A DNA stretch of 21,390 nt, from assembly GCA_964200185.2 (NCBI GenBank), contig CAXNAD020000349.1, positions 1 through 21,390 of the forward strand. The letters run 5' to 3'. This stretch comes from Choristocarpus tenellus KU-1152 (Eukaryota; Phaeophyceae). Below are positions 8,891 to 18,900 of this stretch, one piece after another. The position numbers and the translations under genes were made by a program. Below the pieces are notes generated by a model. It worked only from the letters and a program-made list of their open reading frames with translations. It ran no database searches and was not told where the DNA came from. Numbering within the stretch: the stretch's first letter is position 1; every line of letters starts with the position of its first letter.

Positions 8891-11495
8891 TCAGTAGTCC
8901 TTTAACAGGTCAATAATCCCATTGAATGCAACAAGCATAATGCCTCCTCCAGGCCCAAGCCTCACCAACCGCGGGCCAATGCCCCTGCGCAAGTCAAGAG
9001 CAGCGGGATGTGTAAGTGCGCAGTCGGTTCACATCCTAGTCCAAAAGATCAGTTAAATTGCAGTTTGAAATCAAATACTGCCTCGCCTTGTATCTATTCT
9101 TGTCTTCAACTTCAAAGCACACACTGCAAACTGCACACTCTGTTACAGTTCCAAGTTCTCATTTGAGCCTATCCGCAACAAATATTCTCTGCGTGACAAG
9201 CAGATTTCCAACAGATGGAATCGTGTTCATTAAAAAAAAAAAAAAATCGGGAAGCGCAGTACGTGGATGCGTGTTATCTCTGAGGGAATGTTCGTTCACA
9301 GCAGATGCACTAGATAGAGGCTTGACTTTTGCGCTCACTTGTAAGCTGCCTGGAGTCCCTCCTCCTTGATTACGGTGGTGAGGGATGGTAAAGTCCAGTT
9401 ATACTTGAGCGGCTTACCCTCCACCCTCTCTTGCACCTGCATGCGCGACTTCACCTGTTGTTCACATGAACGTGCACAAAAAACGAAACGAAACTACTTT
9501 GGTCGCAGTGATCTCAGTGCGCCGTAGTAGTGACGACAGACTCCATGAAGCACCATCCAAGACATTTTGTCAAAGCGGTGGTGGTTGAACAGTGTCAGTT
9601 GACTTTGAGCATTGCCTACAACAATCCTGATGGTGACCACCACCCCACACCAAAAGACTTGAGCAGACAAAGTGGACGATCTAAAAAAAAAAACTATCAT
9701 ATGACCGAGGGGGTACTATGGCTCTCACAACCCGTATCCCTTAGCTTCCAGTACAAAGAAAATAAATATCAAGACTTCCTGTAGTACTTAGGATCTCCAC
9801 TCCAGATTTTGGTTCAATTTTAGTTTCATGGATTGCTCACCACATCAAAAGGGGTGTTGGCCAAAGTAGCCAAGGTCCCTCCAAAAACCCCTGCAATGAA
9901 GTCATAGCCACGCTTAGTGCCTTTGTCAGCACCAGGAGGGGCTGGCAGTAATGATCCCTTGATAGTACCAATCATGCCAAAGTAAACACCTGAAAACGTT
10001 GGTAAGAATGGAGAATTGTTGGCACTTGCATGTAGTGGCACAACCACCACTCAGCCTATCCTGGTTGCAAATCAAATCTGACAGTTTGGGGGTTTTGCTC
10101 TGACATATCCAGGATATCTAGTTGGTTAGGGCATCCACGCAATCTGGACTAGGCTTATCTAAGCTCAGAACAGCTATGACATGGAGAAACTCAAAGATCT
10201 CCTGCACCAACAACAATGCGTAACTACATAATGAGGTCATGCAAGAACAAAGATCACTAGCAGCATCAGAAGAAACAAGAAGATGTACCCTAGGAATACT
10301 CGTGCATGTAAAGACGACAATGTTGTTATGTACCATTCCACACAGCATTCCTCCAGAGATGTGATTCAACTCCCTTGTAGAGGCCAAATATGCCCTCGTT
10401 TTTCACTAGGTTGGTTGCACAGTGGAGTACTCCATTATAGCGCCCAACATTCTCCTTTGCCTGCATTTGCACCTTTATCACCTGACAGAAGGCATTCATG
10501 TGGTGAAGCACCAAAGGGCAATGCAGGAGCAGATATTAGGTAAAGAAGGGTGGTGGCATGACCAACCACATTTCTTCCCATTTGATAAGGAGTGAAGGCC
10601 TACTGGTTAGCTAGCATTGCAAAAACAGAGCTACTTGACAAGCTATTCGTGTAACTATTTTCATAGTCGCTTGAACAGAAAATAACTACCCCTATAAATT
10701 TTCTTCTTTCATTAACTCAGTTGCAACGCATTACGCACCACTGGAAAACCTGCGGCCTAACCACTCTTGGGCAAAGTCTTCTCACTAAACCTACCCTTGG
10801 GTGGCAATACAAACACGCTACACGCGGCATATTCCAACCTAACGAGCAAGGGTATGTTGTGGTCTACGTTAATATTTTCCTCACATCCTCCATAAGCTGT
10901 CCCTTCCTTGGCAACACGAGTTAACCATCACTCACCTCGAATGGGGTGTTGACTGAACACTCCGACATCCCAGCCAGCGAACCCGCAATAGCTGCTCGCA
11001 GTCCAGGAAGTGTTCCATCCTCTTTTCTTAGTGCCCCCTTGTATGTTTCATTGAGGCTAAACTTGGCGGCTCGTTTTGGTGCCTCTGCAAACACTGGGCT
11101 CATGACACCACGATAAAGGTTTTGCGGACCTTCGGTACGAACGATATCTTTCAAAATTGACATCATCGAGGATGTTTTCCCCCCAGAGAGCTGCTGTCTT
11201 GTCTTCGCCACCTGTGAAAAGGATAAAGCGGTAGAGTGGGATAGCCAGGATTCTTGGCAATTTCTTCGTGTCTTCAGGAGCTTAGCTTGTCAATCTCACC
11301 AGGAGCAAACCACAAGAGGAGGCTCGAGCGGTGCTTGCCTTCATCTTCTACCAAGAAGGGGTATCAGTAACTCACATCTGTTGGGTACATGCATATGATC
11401 TCCATTACACCTGCTCCGCCGCCTGCCACAACACTCTTCCAGAATGGTGTGGGCACAGGTTGGGTAGAGACTTCTGGCTTCGTGGTGGTAGACAT
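8891..11495 (-). CDS. Mitochondrial 2-oxodicarboxylate carrier (SLC25 family), six exons
   Basis: Six exons, 11495-11376, 11211-10936, 10481-10334, 9989-9841, 9454-9339 and 8984-8891, join in phase at GT-AG introns (164, 454, 344, 386 and 354 bases) to give 300 residues, the normal length for this family. All three mitochondrial-carrier signatures PX[DE]XX[KR] are present: PTDVAK (residues 38-43), PFEVIK (130-135) and PFDVVK (228-233), one per repeat of about 100 residues. Segments such as TRQQL after the first signature, LWRNAVWNGVYFGMIGTIK, and the C-terminal GPRLVRLGPGGGIMLV are typical of the 2-oxodicarboxylate carriers (yeast ODC1/ODC2, human SLC25A21). These exchange 2-oxoadipate and 2-oxoglutarate across the inner mitochondrial membrane, serving lysine and tryptophan breakdown or lysine synthesis. 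The ATG at 11495 gives a 17-residue hydrophilic lead before the first helix. Substrate is assigned by family; another dicarboxylate or tricarboxylate carrier is less likely. Confidence 0.92.
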
Positions 11496-12272
11496 GATGA
11501 CTTGGGCCTGGATAGAGTCAAGCAGATGTTTGCACGCTGAATGGAAGGCTTGAGTGTCGAGAAAAAAAAACCAAGACTAGCGAGTGAACTCGATCTGAGG
11601 TGATGTGTCGGAAGGCGGGCAGTTTTCAAAAGTTGAGTGACTTAGGTGTGACGTTGCATTCCCTGTCCTTGAGGTGTCGCAATGTTGAAGCTTGCTCCAC
11701 GAGTTAAGGATTGTAAGGCAACTCAACTCAAGCACAGGGGAAGTACGAACGATCTGACCACAAATCTGTTTCAAGGAGTGGCTGGATTGTGCATGGCAGG
11801 ACAAAGGTAGTCAAGGAATAACAAAAGATGTACATGCAGTTGTGTAGAGGGATAGGGGATGGTCACTGCAAACGCCTCTCCAAGTTCCAAGACATCCCTG
11901 CCATTACCTCGAAATGCATGCACAACATCTGAAACCTTGTTCCTCCTTATCTCTACGGAGAAGTAGTGCAGTTATCCTCGCACAAACTCTGAGAAAGGTA
12001 ATTCATTATCTAGATCTCTCCAAACACGGTTCATCTTGCTCTCTGAAAGATAGTGGCGCACAGAAGACTGCATGACAAGCGTGCAACCAACAGTCCTTGA
12101 TTGAACCACGATGTACCCACTTTTTCACGTCCTGACCTCGAGACTAAAGGAAAATACCCTCAAGTCATATGATATTTTTTTCCATGTACGTTTTGACCTC
12201 ACCCTTGATGCGTTTGCTGGTTGTGCATTATACACAGAAAGGGATTGGTTTCATCAGCGTCCATTATCAAGC
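11496..12272. promoter_or_regulatory. Divergent intergenic region between carrier and signal-peptide gene
   Basis: About 780 bases separate the carrier start (minus) from the start at 12273 (plus). Short ORFs occur on both strands but none has exon character. An ATG in frame with the downstream gene occurs at 12111 and would add 54 residues in front of the signal peptide. By position this region must contain both promoters and 5' untranslated regions; no specific promoter motif is recognised. Confidence 0.45.
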
Positions 12273-13546
12273 ATGAGGATCTTCCTTGCGCTCTGTTGCG
12301 TACTACTGGCGCAAGGTGGGAGGGGTTTCATGGTTCCACTTCCTGTTCGAACTCCGAGTCTGGTTACTTCTCAGATGTCAGGTCGGATGGAGCCTGCCGT
12401 GAGTATGTCGACTAAGACCTCGCCCAAGTTCTCCATTCCACTGATGGACGATACACGGGTAACCATTGACTTCGATAAAGATCACTGCAAGAAATTGGCC
12501 AGTGAGGTGAGCGAGGGATGATAATATTATAGATGTTAGACTCTCGACAACTATGTTTTCTAGTTCAGACTGGTTTCACCTCCCTGTTTCCGGTACCAAC
12601 CACTTGTCGAGGCAAATCTCTACACCTTCAACCTCGACCTGCTTGTAAACCCACCCAACTTACCACCCCGTTCCTAATCTTCATTGATACCACATATCTT
12701 TATTCGTGAATCGACTATGTCAGTTTTCCATCTATTTTCCCAATAATGAAGCATTTTCTTTGTACAGGTTTACACCCCACAAACTCCAGATTACAATGGC
12801 TCTGCCTATGAATGAATGCATATCACGAATATAGTCGTGGTGAAAATGCCACTGGTCTACGACACAGTGCTTACTCTCGAAATATTCCCCTCAAACAATC
12901 CCTTTGAAAGGTGAACAATATTCTGTCTGCTTTTAAGCGACTGAAGGAGAATGCTGCATCAGGAGGCAAGCCATACCGGGAGGAGGGTGTGGAATACCGA
13001 GACACAATCGGTGACCTCAACTTACTGGTAAGAGTTTCCGGATCAAAAAACATTTCTCTTTCTAATATGCTCTTGGAGGTTTCTCTGTGAAAGCCAATAT
13101 ATAGGGATATCTATATTTTGTTGACACCGGCCAAAAAAAGTTGCCCAAATCAGGCATCCCATTTGCCTAGTAATCTGGGACTTCCTTGTTCTAGGCTGAA
13201 CCATTTGTATCCCCAACTCAGAAGACCCTGAACAGTATTCTCAGTGACTTTACCATTCTGCCTACACCAGGCCAAATGATGTTTGATATAACCTTGATAG
13301 TATGAGCTCCACAATGACGACCTTCCCTTTTCATCCTTTGCTGCATTTATGTGTTTTATTTGGAATTTGGTCCACTGCTTCTCTTGTCAGGTGGAGTGCA
13401 ACCCCAACATATTCCCAGATCCTTTTAAGGCACAGGTGTTTGTAAGGGTGTGGGACGACAAAATGGAGGTTAGTAGTCAGGCAATGCTCACATCAATCAC
13501 TGATGCAATAAAGCAGTACATTGCTAAGGTTAAGGCAGAGGAGTAG
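12273..13546 (+). CDS. Unknown protein with signal peptide and likely plastid-targeting leader; exon 2 disrupted
   Basis: The first exon (12273-12506) begins MRIFLALCCVLLAQ, a clear signal peptide, followed by GGRGFMVPLPVRTPS and a Ser/Thr-rich, acid-poor stretch. Phe at the presumed cleavage site (residue 19) is typical of bipartite plastid presequences in red-lineage secondary algae. ATG 12273 was chosen over in-frame ATG 12111 because it puts the signal peptide at the N terminus. Later exons are well formed: one ending 13027 (GTAAGA donor, start 12911 or 12938), 13195-13299 (acceptor TTGTTCTAG), and 13391-13546 (acceptor CTTGTCAG), all phase 0. The last reads VECNPNIFPDPFKAQVFVRV and ends in TAG. 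Exon 2 follows a good TTTGTACAG acceptor at 12768, but its phase-0 frame meets TGA at 12813-12815. No family is recognised. Confidence 0.6.
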
Positions 13547-14102
13547 AGGTATGTACACCTTGCCAAGGAAAGAACTGGGGCATCTCAATGTTTTGTGGTA
13601 TACATGGACAGAATGTGGGGAGCATACTATTGCCGTTCAGGAAGAACGGAAACTGCTTGGATACTCCTCGAATAACAAATAATATAAAAGGGAGTACCTG
13701 TGGGGCAGAGTTTTGTAATTGTGGTTAGGTCTTGGGCATATGTTGCATGTCCTCTACTGATCTGCAAGGGTATCCAGAGTTGTAGTATTCCTTGACTATT
13801 CTGAAGGGAAAGGTCCTTGTGACTAAGGTGGTTGTGCTAGAATACGATAGATTGTTTCACACCATAGTACAAGAGTAATTGGTTACACAACGGACAAGTG
13901 CTTTTCTAATTTTTATTTTAGAACAAAAATAAACACACCACTTCCTACAGCCAAAAATAAAAGAGGGGAAAGCATCAATGGTGCTTGGGCATAATTTCTG
14001 CAATTCAACAATGTCTTTCATAAAGGCTTACTACACTCCAAAGCTCTACAATATGTACAACAGGACCAGCATAACCTGGAGTTGATTAAGTGCCCTGTTT
14101 GA
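13547..14102. other. Convergent 3' flanks, no gene
   Basis: Lies between two convergent genes. It contains AT-rich words, including AATAAA-like sequences near 13928 and 13957 that could serve polyadenylation. No coding or RNA feature is recognised. Confidence 0.45.
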
Positions 14103-15710
14103 TCAGGACACCTCAGCTTCAAGCATATCCCAAATACACCCAGCAACACCAACAACTTGCAGTCGATTGTGTATGCCAACCACTTTCTCCATCACCCCTG
14201 ACACTTCTCCCTCTACGGTCTTCCATCCACTCTCAGCTGTCCCCTCAACAGAAGATGTACGGCCAATAGATCTTACGCACACTGTGGGTTCCTGAAGAAC
14301 CAGCCTGGCAAGTTCCAAGGCCCTTGTAGTGTAACCTTCTGGTGACAAATTCCTCGCCTCCAACAACATTCGCTCCAAGGCAGTAATTACCCAAGCCTGC
14401 CCGCCAACAATGCCTGGGGGCAGAGCCTCATTGGTGGGGATAAAGTGAAGATGATGTAGTGAGGCATCCATTGATGTTGGTCTTGCACCACTTCCAATCC
14501 CAAGTTCCCCTCCCCCCTGGTCTTGAGACTCAGGCATGTTTCCCATGGGAGGGGTCCTTTCGTGCAAAGCCTGCACAAATCTTCTGTAAATGCTTATATT
14601 ATTCTCTTCGCCCTCCACATCTGGTGAGTCCTGGGATGCCATGCGAGAGCTTCTAGGGATGCCATTCTGTTGCTCCAAGTTCGACGGCCAGGAAGGGGAA
14701 TTAACGGTTGAGGATGAGGTAGGGATAGGGCTGTTGACTAGTGGTGGCATAGGGCTATCATACTCAGACTGGGGAGTTTCTCCTTCCTTCGCTTGCACAT
14801 GCTCTCCTTGGCTGATGAGCAACTGGGATGGCAGGCCAGGCAGCATGCCGGTTTGAGTTGGGGAGGTACACGATCCCCACGATCTTAGGTCCGCATACCT
14901 CGCCGGCGTGCCGGACAGTGTAGGTTGGAGGGGAAAAATATTTTTTCGTGGCGAAGAAGTCACCGGGTCGTGTGAGTACAGATCAAGCTTACTAGGGGGA
15001 GGGAGCTTCGTTGGCGAGACTGCTCCTGGAATAGAACACTGCTGAGCTCCTAGTTCAGGGTGAAGTCGAGGCGACGACGGCTGCACCGACCGCTTGGAGT
15101 GAGCTTTCGGAGACTCGACAGCCGTTTGTATGTCGATAATATCCTTGGCACTGGGTTTTATGGGGTGCAACTTCACGTCTTCTGTCGCCGTTACCCCCGA
15201 ACCTGGATAAGTGTTTGTCCTGGCATCCTCAATTGATACTCCAGTTCCAACATTGACATTCACCACAGCAGTAGATCTGTTATTATGTTCCTCACTTCGA
15301 TTATGCAGAGCACAATTAGAAACAGGGGTGTGATTTTTACCTCCATCACGAGGCGAAGAGCCTGTGTTTGTCGGCATTTCGCAGTCCATAGATGCCAAAG
15401 ATCGTTGCTGGTCCAGGCGTGGCGCTTGAGTTTCAGCGTGATATCGGTCAAGATCTTCGCCAGTCATACCACTATACCACAGCATAGGTCGGGTGTATTG
15501 AGAAGGGTTTCTTGGTTGTCTTCCATCCCAGTCCCTATTTTCCTCACGGACAACCGCCTCTAGTGTGCCGTACAGTCTCTGAAAGAAGTCCATGCTATTG
15601 CAGCCCTTCTTGAACCTCTTGCTTGTGCTGAAGACATCCCATGTCATTGAAACCGCACCCGAGTCATTATCCGTATGTGGTGACAATGTACATGGCGTTT
15701 TTTTGTCCAT
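14103..15710 (-). CDS. Hypothetical 535-residue protein, mostly disordered
   Basis: By far the longest open frame in the window and uninterrupted, unlike its intron-split neighbours. The N-terminal 110 residues are moderately ordered (MDFFQRLYGTLEAVVREENR, then a Trp/Tyr-containing stretch PMLWYSGMTGEDLDRYHAET). Residues of about 115-400 are rich in Ser, Pro, Thr, Gly and Gln with many SP/TP sites, as in intrinsically disordered regulatory proteins. The last 100 or so residues look folded and largely helical (GGQAWVITALERMLLEARNL, ALELARLVLQEP, then GVMEKVVGIHNRLQVVGVAG) and end EAEVS. No domain is recognised. A frame this long, with compositional change along it, is unlikely by chance. An upstream exon cannot be excluded, and an out-of-frame ATG lies 11 bases before the start. 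It is divergent from the APC5 gene. The SP/TP sites could be kinase targets, but that is only an inference. Confidence 0.7.
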   Translation of the reverse strand: MDKKTPCTLSPHTDNDSGAVSMTWDVFSTSKRFKKGCNSMDFFQRLYGTLEAVVREENRDWDGRQPRNPSQYTRPMLWYSGMTGEDLDRYHAETQAPRLDQQRSLASMDCEMPTNTGSSPRDGGKNHTPVSNCALHNRSEEHNNRSTAVVNVNVGTGVSIEDARTNTYPGSGVTATEDVKLHPIKPSAKDIIDIQTAVESPKAHSKRSVQPSSPRLHPELGAQQCSIPGAVSPTKLPPPSKLDLYSHDPVTSSPRKNIFPLQPTLSGTPARYADLRSWGSCTSPTQTGMLPGLPSQLLISQGEHVQAKEGETPQSEYDSPMPPLVNSPIPTSSSTVNSPSWPSNLEQQNGIPRSSRMASQDSPDVEGEENNISIYRRFVQALHERTPPMGNMPESQDQGGGELGIGSGARPTSMDASLHHLHFIPTNEALPPGIVGGQAWVITALERMLLEARNLSPEGYTTRALELARLVLQEPTVCVRSIGRTSSVEGTAESGWKTVEGEVSGVMEKVVGIHNRLQVVGVAGCIWDMLEAEVS

Positions 15711-15924
15711 ACCCCGGCCATGTTACAGGACCACGACGTTCAAGACATTTGAACAGGAGGAAGTAGTTGTAAGTTTCTGATGTTGGCGGTTTCTACATAT
15801 CTGGAAGGCATGTTCATATATATGTATCATATTTGATGTATGTATAGATTTGTGTAATTGGGTACGGACTGAGACAGGTTGAGAAGGACTGCCCAACGCT
15901 TGCCTCTAGGCAACCCTATTTGAA
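15711..15924. promoter_or_regulatory. Short divergent (probably bidirectional) promoter region
   Basis: Only 214 bases separate the start of the minus-strand 535-codon ORF from the plus-strand APC5 start codon, so both genes must draw on this region for transcription. It includes an AT-rich ATATATATGTATCATATTTG stretch near 15815. No defined promoter element is identified. Confidence 0.5.
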
Positions 15925-18900
15925 ATGGACGTGCACTTGGAGCGAGTGTCACCTTACAAGATAGCTATTGGCGTGCTCATCTATTTGTTTGTCGGGGGAG
16001 AAGTGAAAGACACCATCGATCCCTATGTTAGTCATCTCATTCAAAAATGTCCATTGACTTGATTGCTGCTTGCATGGATCAGGCTTCACCAGCACCATCA
16101 ACTCCCTTGGATACATCCATCATTCTTGCCTTGTTTCGTTCGTTTAACTCCTTCCCTCAGAATTGGCAAGTTTGGTGTATGCCACCAAATGATTATCCCT
16201 CTATGCACCCATGTGGTCGTTAGGACGATAATCCTGGGGAGTCGCTTCAACTCAGCCCTCAGGACTTCCGATGTTTGGCATCTATAATCATAGAGGAAAT
16301 GAAGAACGTGGAGCGAGCTGAGGAAAAAGATCTTGGTGAGTGCTTGATATCGAAACTCACTCTTAATCCTTGATGGGTCCGCATCGTCGCCATTTCCGTA
16401 GTACAATCAGCTATCACGCTTATAGACCCAACCTAGTAAAAAAACATAACCCTTCATCTTTCCTCCACAGGCAATGCCCATTCCTTTCACTACCAGTATT
16501 AGACAGGACACATAACTCAATCTCGGTTATATCCTTTAACGACAAGACATTGCTCCCTTCACGCATTGCCGTGCCCCTGCTTTCAACGATCGTGGCCTCG
16601 GCTTGGTGATATATCTTTCAGTGGTTCTGCTAGAGTCTATAATCGAATCTTTTAGGTCGAAAGATTCAGGGGAAGCAGTGGCAGACCTCTTATTTCGACG
16701 CCTGCACGTAGTCCAGTCTCCTGATGCATTGGTGGATCTAATGGATGAACTGTCAGCATTGCTGGATCCGGACTCTCCAGACCCACTTCTGGAGAATGCT
16801 CCACATGGACGGGCAAGGTATTACCAGATGTTTGTCGTATTGAGCGGAGGAGGTACTCTTGTGTTGTTTACCGGATACATGCCAGTTGAGGGAGTATGGG
16901 TTCGATAAGATTGCTTTGCTTAGGTTACGCATTGCAGACTACTCTTCAAATCACTATTAGAAGATATTATTGCCTCATATCTCGCAAGCCTTATGTTCGT
17001 CTCCTGGATGTCACCCTCTCCTCATCTAGGGCACTATCCCAAGTCTTTTTCCTCCCTCATGAGCCAGAGACAGGATGTAGTGGTAAATCAGGCATTTATG
17101 TTGTGGATTGGTAGTGAAGCATAGGCAGCCAAGATTCGCAGGTTCCACATTAAGATGTTCTTGCCAAAACAAAGCTCTACAGTTCAGATAACACAAAAGA
17201 AATCCATATCACAATGTGTTAACCTTAACCCTGGGCTATTAATCCTGGTGCTGGCATGACCAATCCACCAGTGAATCCATGTAGACCACGACATGCGTTT
17301 GTGCTCACCAACCATTTTTTCCATCCACCTCATATCATACTTGCCCACAGCCAAAAGGTTTTGGTGCCTATGCATCCCTCTCCCCTGCCATAGCCAATGT
17401 GTTCCTCAGGACAAGTATTGTTCCTGTTTCATGTCTTGGGAAGGCGTGAATCTGACAGGCTCCCACCAACACCACTCACCCATTTTTATTACAAGGCCAT
17501 CCCGACTTGAGCCAAACAGTGTGTTTGGCGCATTTCTCCGTCGGGTGCTCATCACCTGTGAAGGCGCCCCCTTTGGACGTGTTTCACTACTTTACGACCA
17601 CCTCCTACGCTACAAGGCTGGCTCTTCCTTGCCTAACCAGGAGGAAGATAGTGGTGAGAATCTAGCCATTGCCCCAGACCAAACCCGTTCCACCTACCAT
17701 GTTCAATACATCAAATAGAGGATCTCACCTATATGCGTATCAATTGAGGGAGACGTCAGAGCATGCTTGGCACGTCAAATATCTCATTGCTATGAACTTT
17801 TATACCTCAATGAGTTGCAGATATGTACAAGTATGGTAGCTAACCTCTATATAGGGCACTCACTCTGCCTTGCCAGCATAAGTGTCCTAGTGCTGCCGCT
17901 AACCTACCAATTTACAGAGCACACATTGAAAAACACAACAGGGTCTTAGTGTGCCTAGGTAGTTGGCAATCTGTACCCTTGACAATCACAGTCACAAATT
18001 TGACCACCGAGCAAAAAGGTCATGATTGCTGTGTTACTCAATTGTTTACTACTGCTCAGCCCTCTTTGCCCCAGTTCCACCCACATTAAACTTAAAGTAA
18101 TATTTTGTATCCAGGAGGAGTCGTCTGTTGGTTTGAACCTGCGTTCAGTGTTTTCAACTCTTCCTTTTGCATGAGCCCAACCCTTTTAGTCAGAATCTGA
18201 CAGGGTTGTCTGTACGTGTCACTATATCTGCTCGCAGCCAATGTACAAAGTTTTGTAGTGAGGATGCAGGCGATGGCAATGGAAATTTTGATTGGGTGTA
18301 ACTGGGATGCTATCACGTAGAAGGGTTGCGTAGTTGTATTAGTAATAAAACGTGTATCCGCAGGTCTTGACCTAGGTTTAGAGCTGATTGAGTGAGCAGG
18401 TTGACCCACTGTGCGATGTTGACTCCTCTTGATCATGGTCACACACACCATGCACTATGCTCAGAGGAGGGAGGCAGGCACACCCTCACCTGGGATTAAT
18501 TGTACTCAGGTTATGGACCAAGGGGGAAAGGGGACAATTTGGCCTTTTTTTTAACTGTTCATCCATTGCAAACCCTAACTCTAACATTTTTTTAAAGATC
18601 ATCCCTCTCACCCACCCAAATGGATTGGATGTGTTAGGGTTAGGGTGATCCACTGGCTACACTTGTAGGAAGGTACTTGGGCATCAGACTGCCTAGGTGG
18701 TATACCAATACCTCTACATACATCTATATATATATATATATATATTTGACACTGGGATGTCTGCTCCGAAGACGTTTGGGTGGTATAATAGCAACTAGAC
18801 GTCAAGCGGAAATTCAAAAATCAGAACATTTGGAGCGATTCATGATTGGCAGGAGGGGGGGGGGGGCGGTGCTATTTGATCACCAACTGACATTTTTGCA

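Noticed and set aside
12911-12937. A 27-base mini-intron joining exon 2 to the exon at 12938
   Set aside because: Splicing it leaves phase 2 and meets TGA three codons later; it is also much shorter than any other intron here.
16370-16609. Plus-strand ORF ending STIVASAW as an additional APC5 exon
   Set aside because: Skipping it and using the ATATCTTTCAG acceptor at 16621 keeps phase 1 and gives a peptide that fits APC5 better; including it would need a roughly 50-base intron.
18120-18150. tRNA-like T-loop word on the minus strand (GGTTCAAACC)
   Set aside because: No matching acceptor, D or anticodon stems could be folded around it.
18092-18451. 119-codon minus-strand ORF
   Set aside because: It lies within the presumed APC5 intron, has no recognisable motif, and its composition looks like chance.
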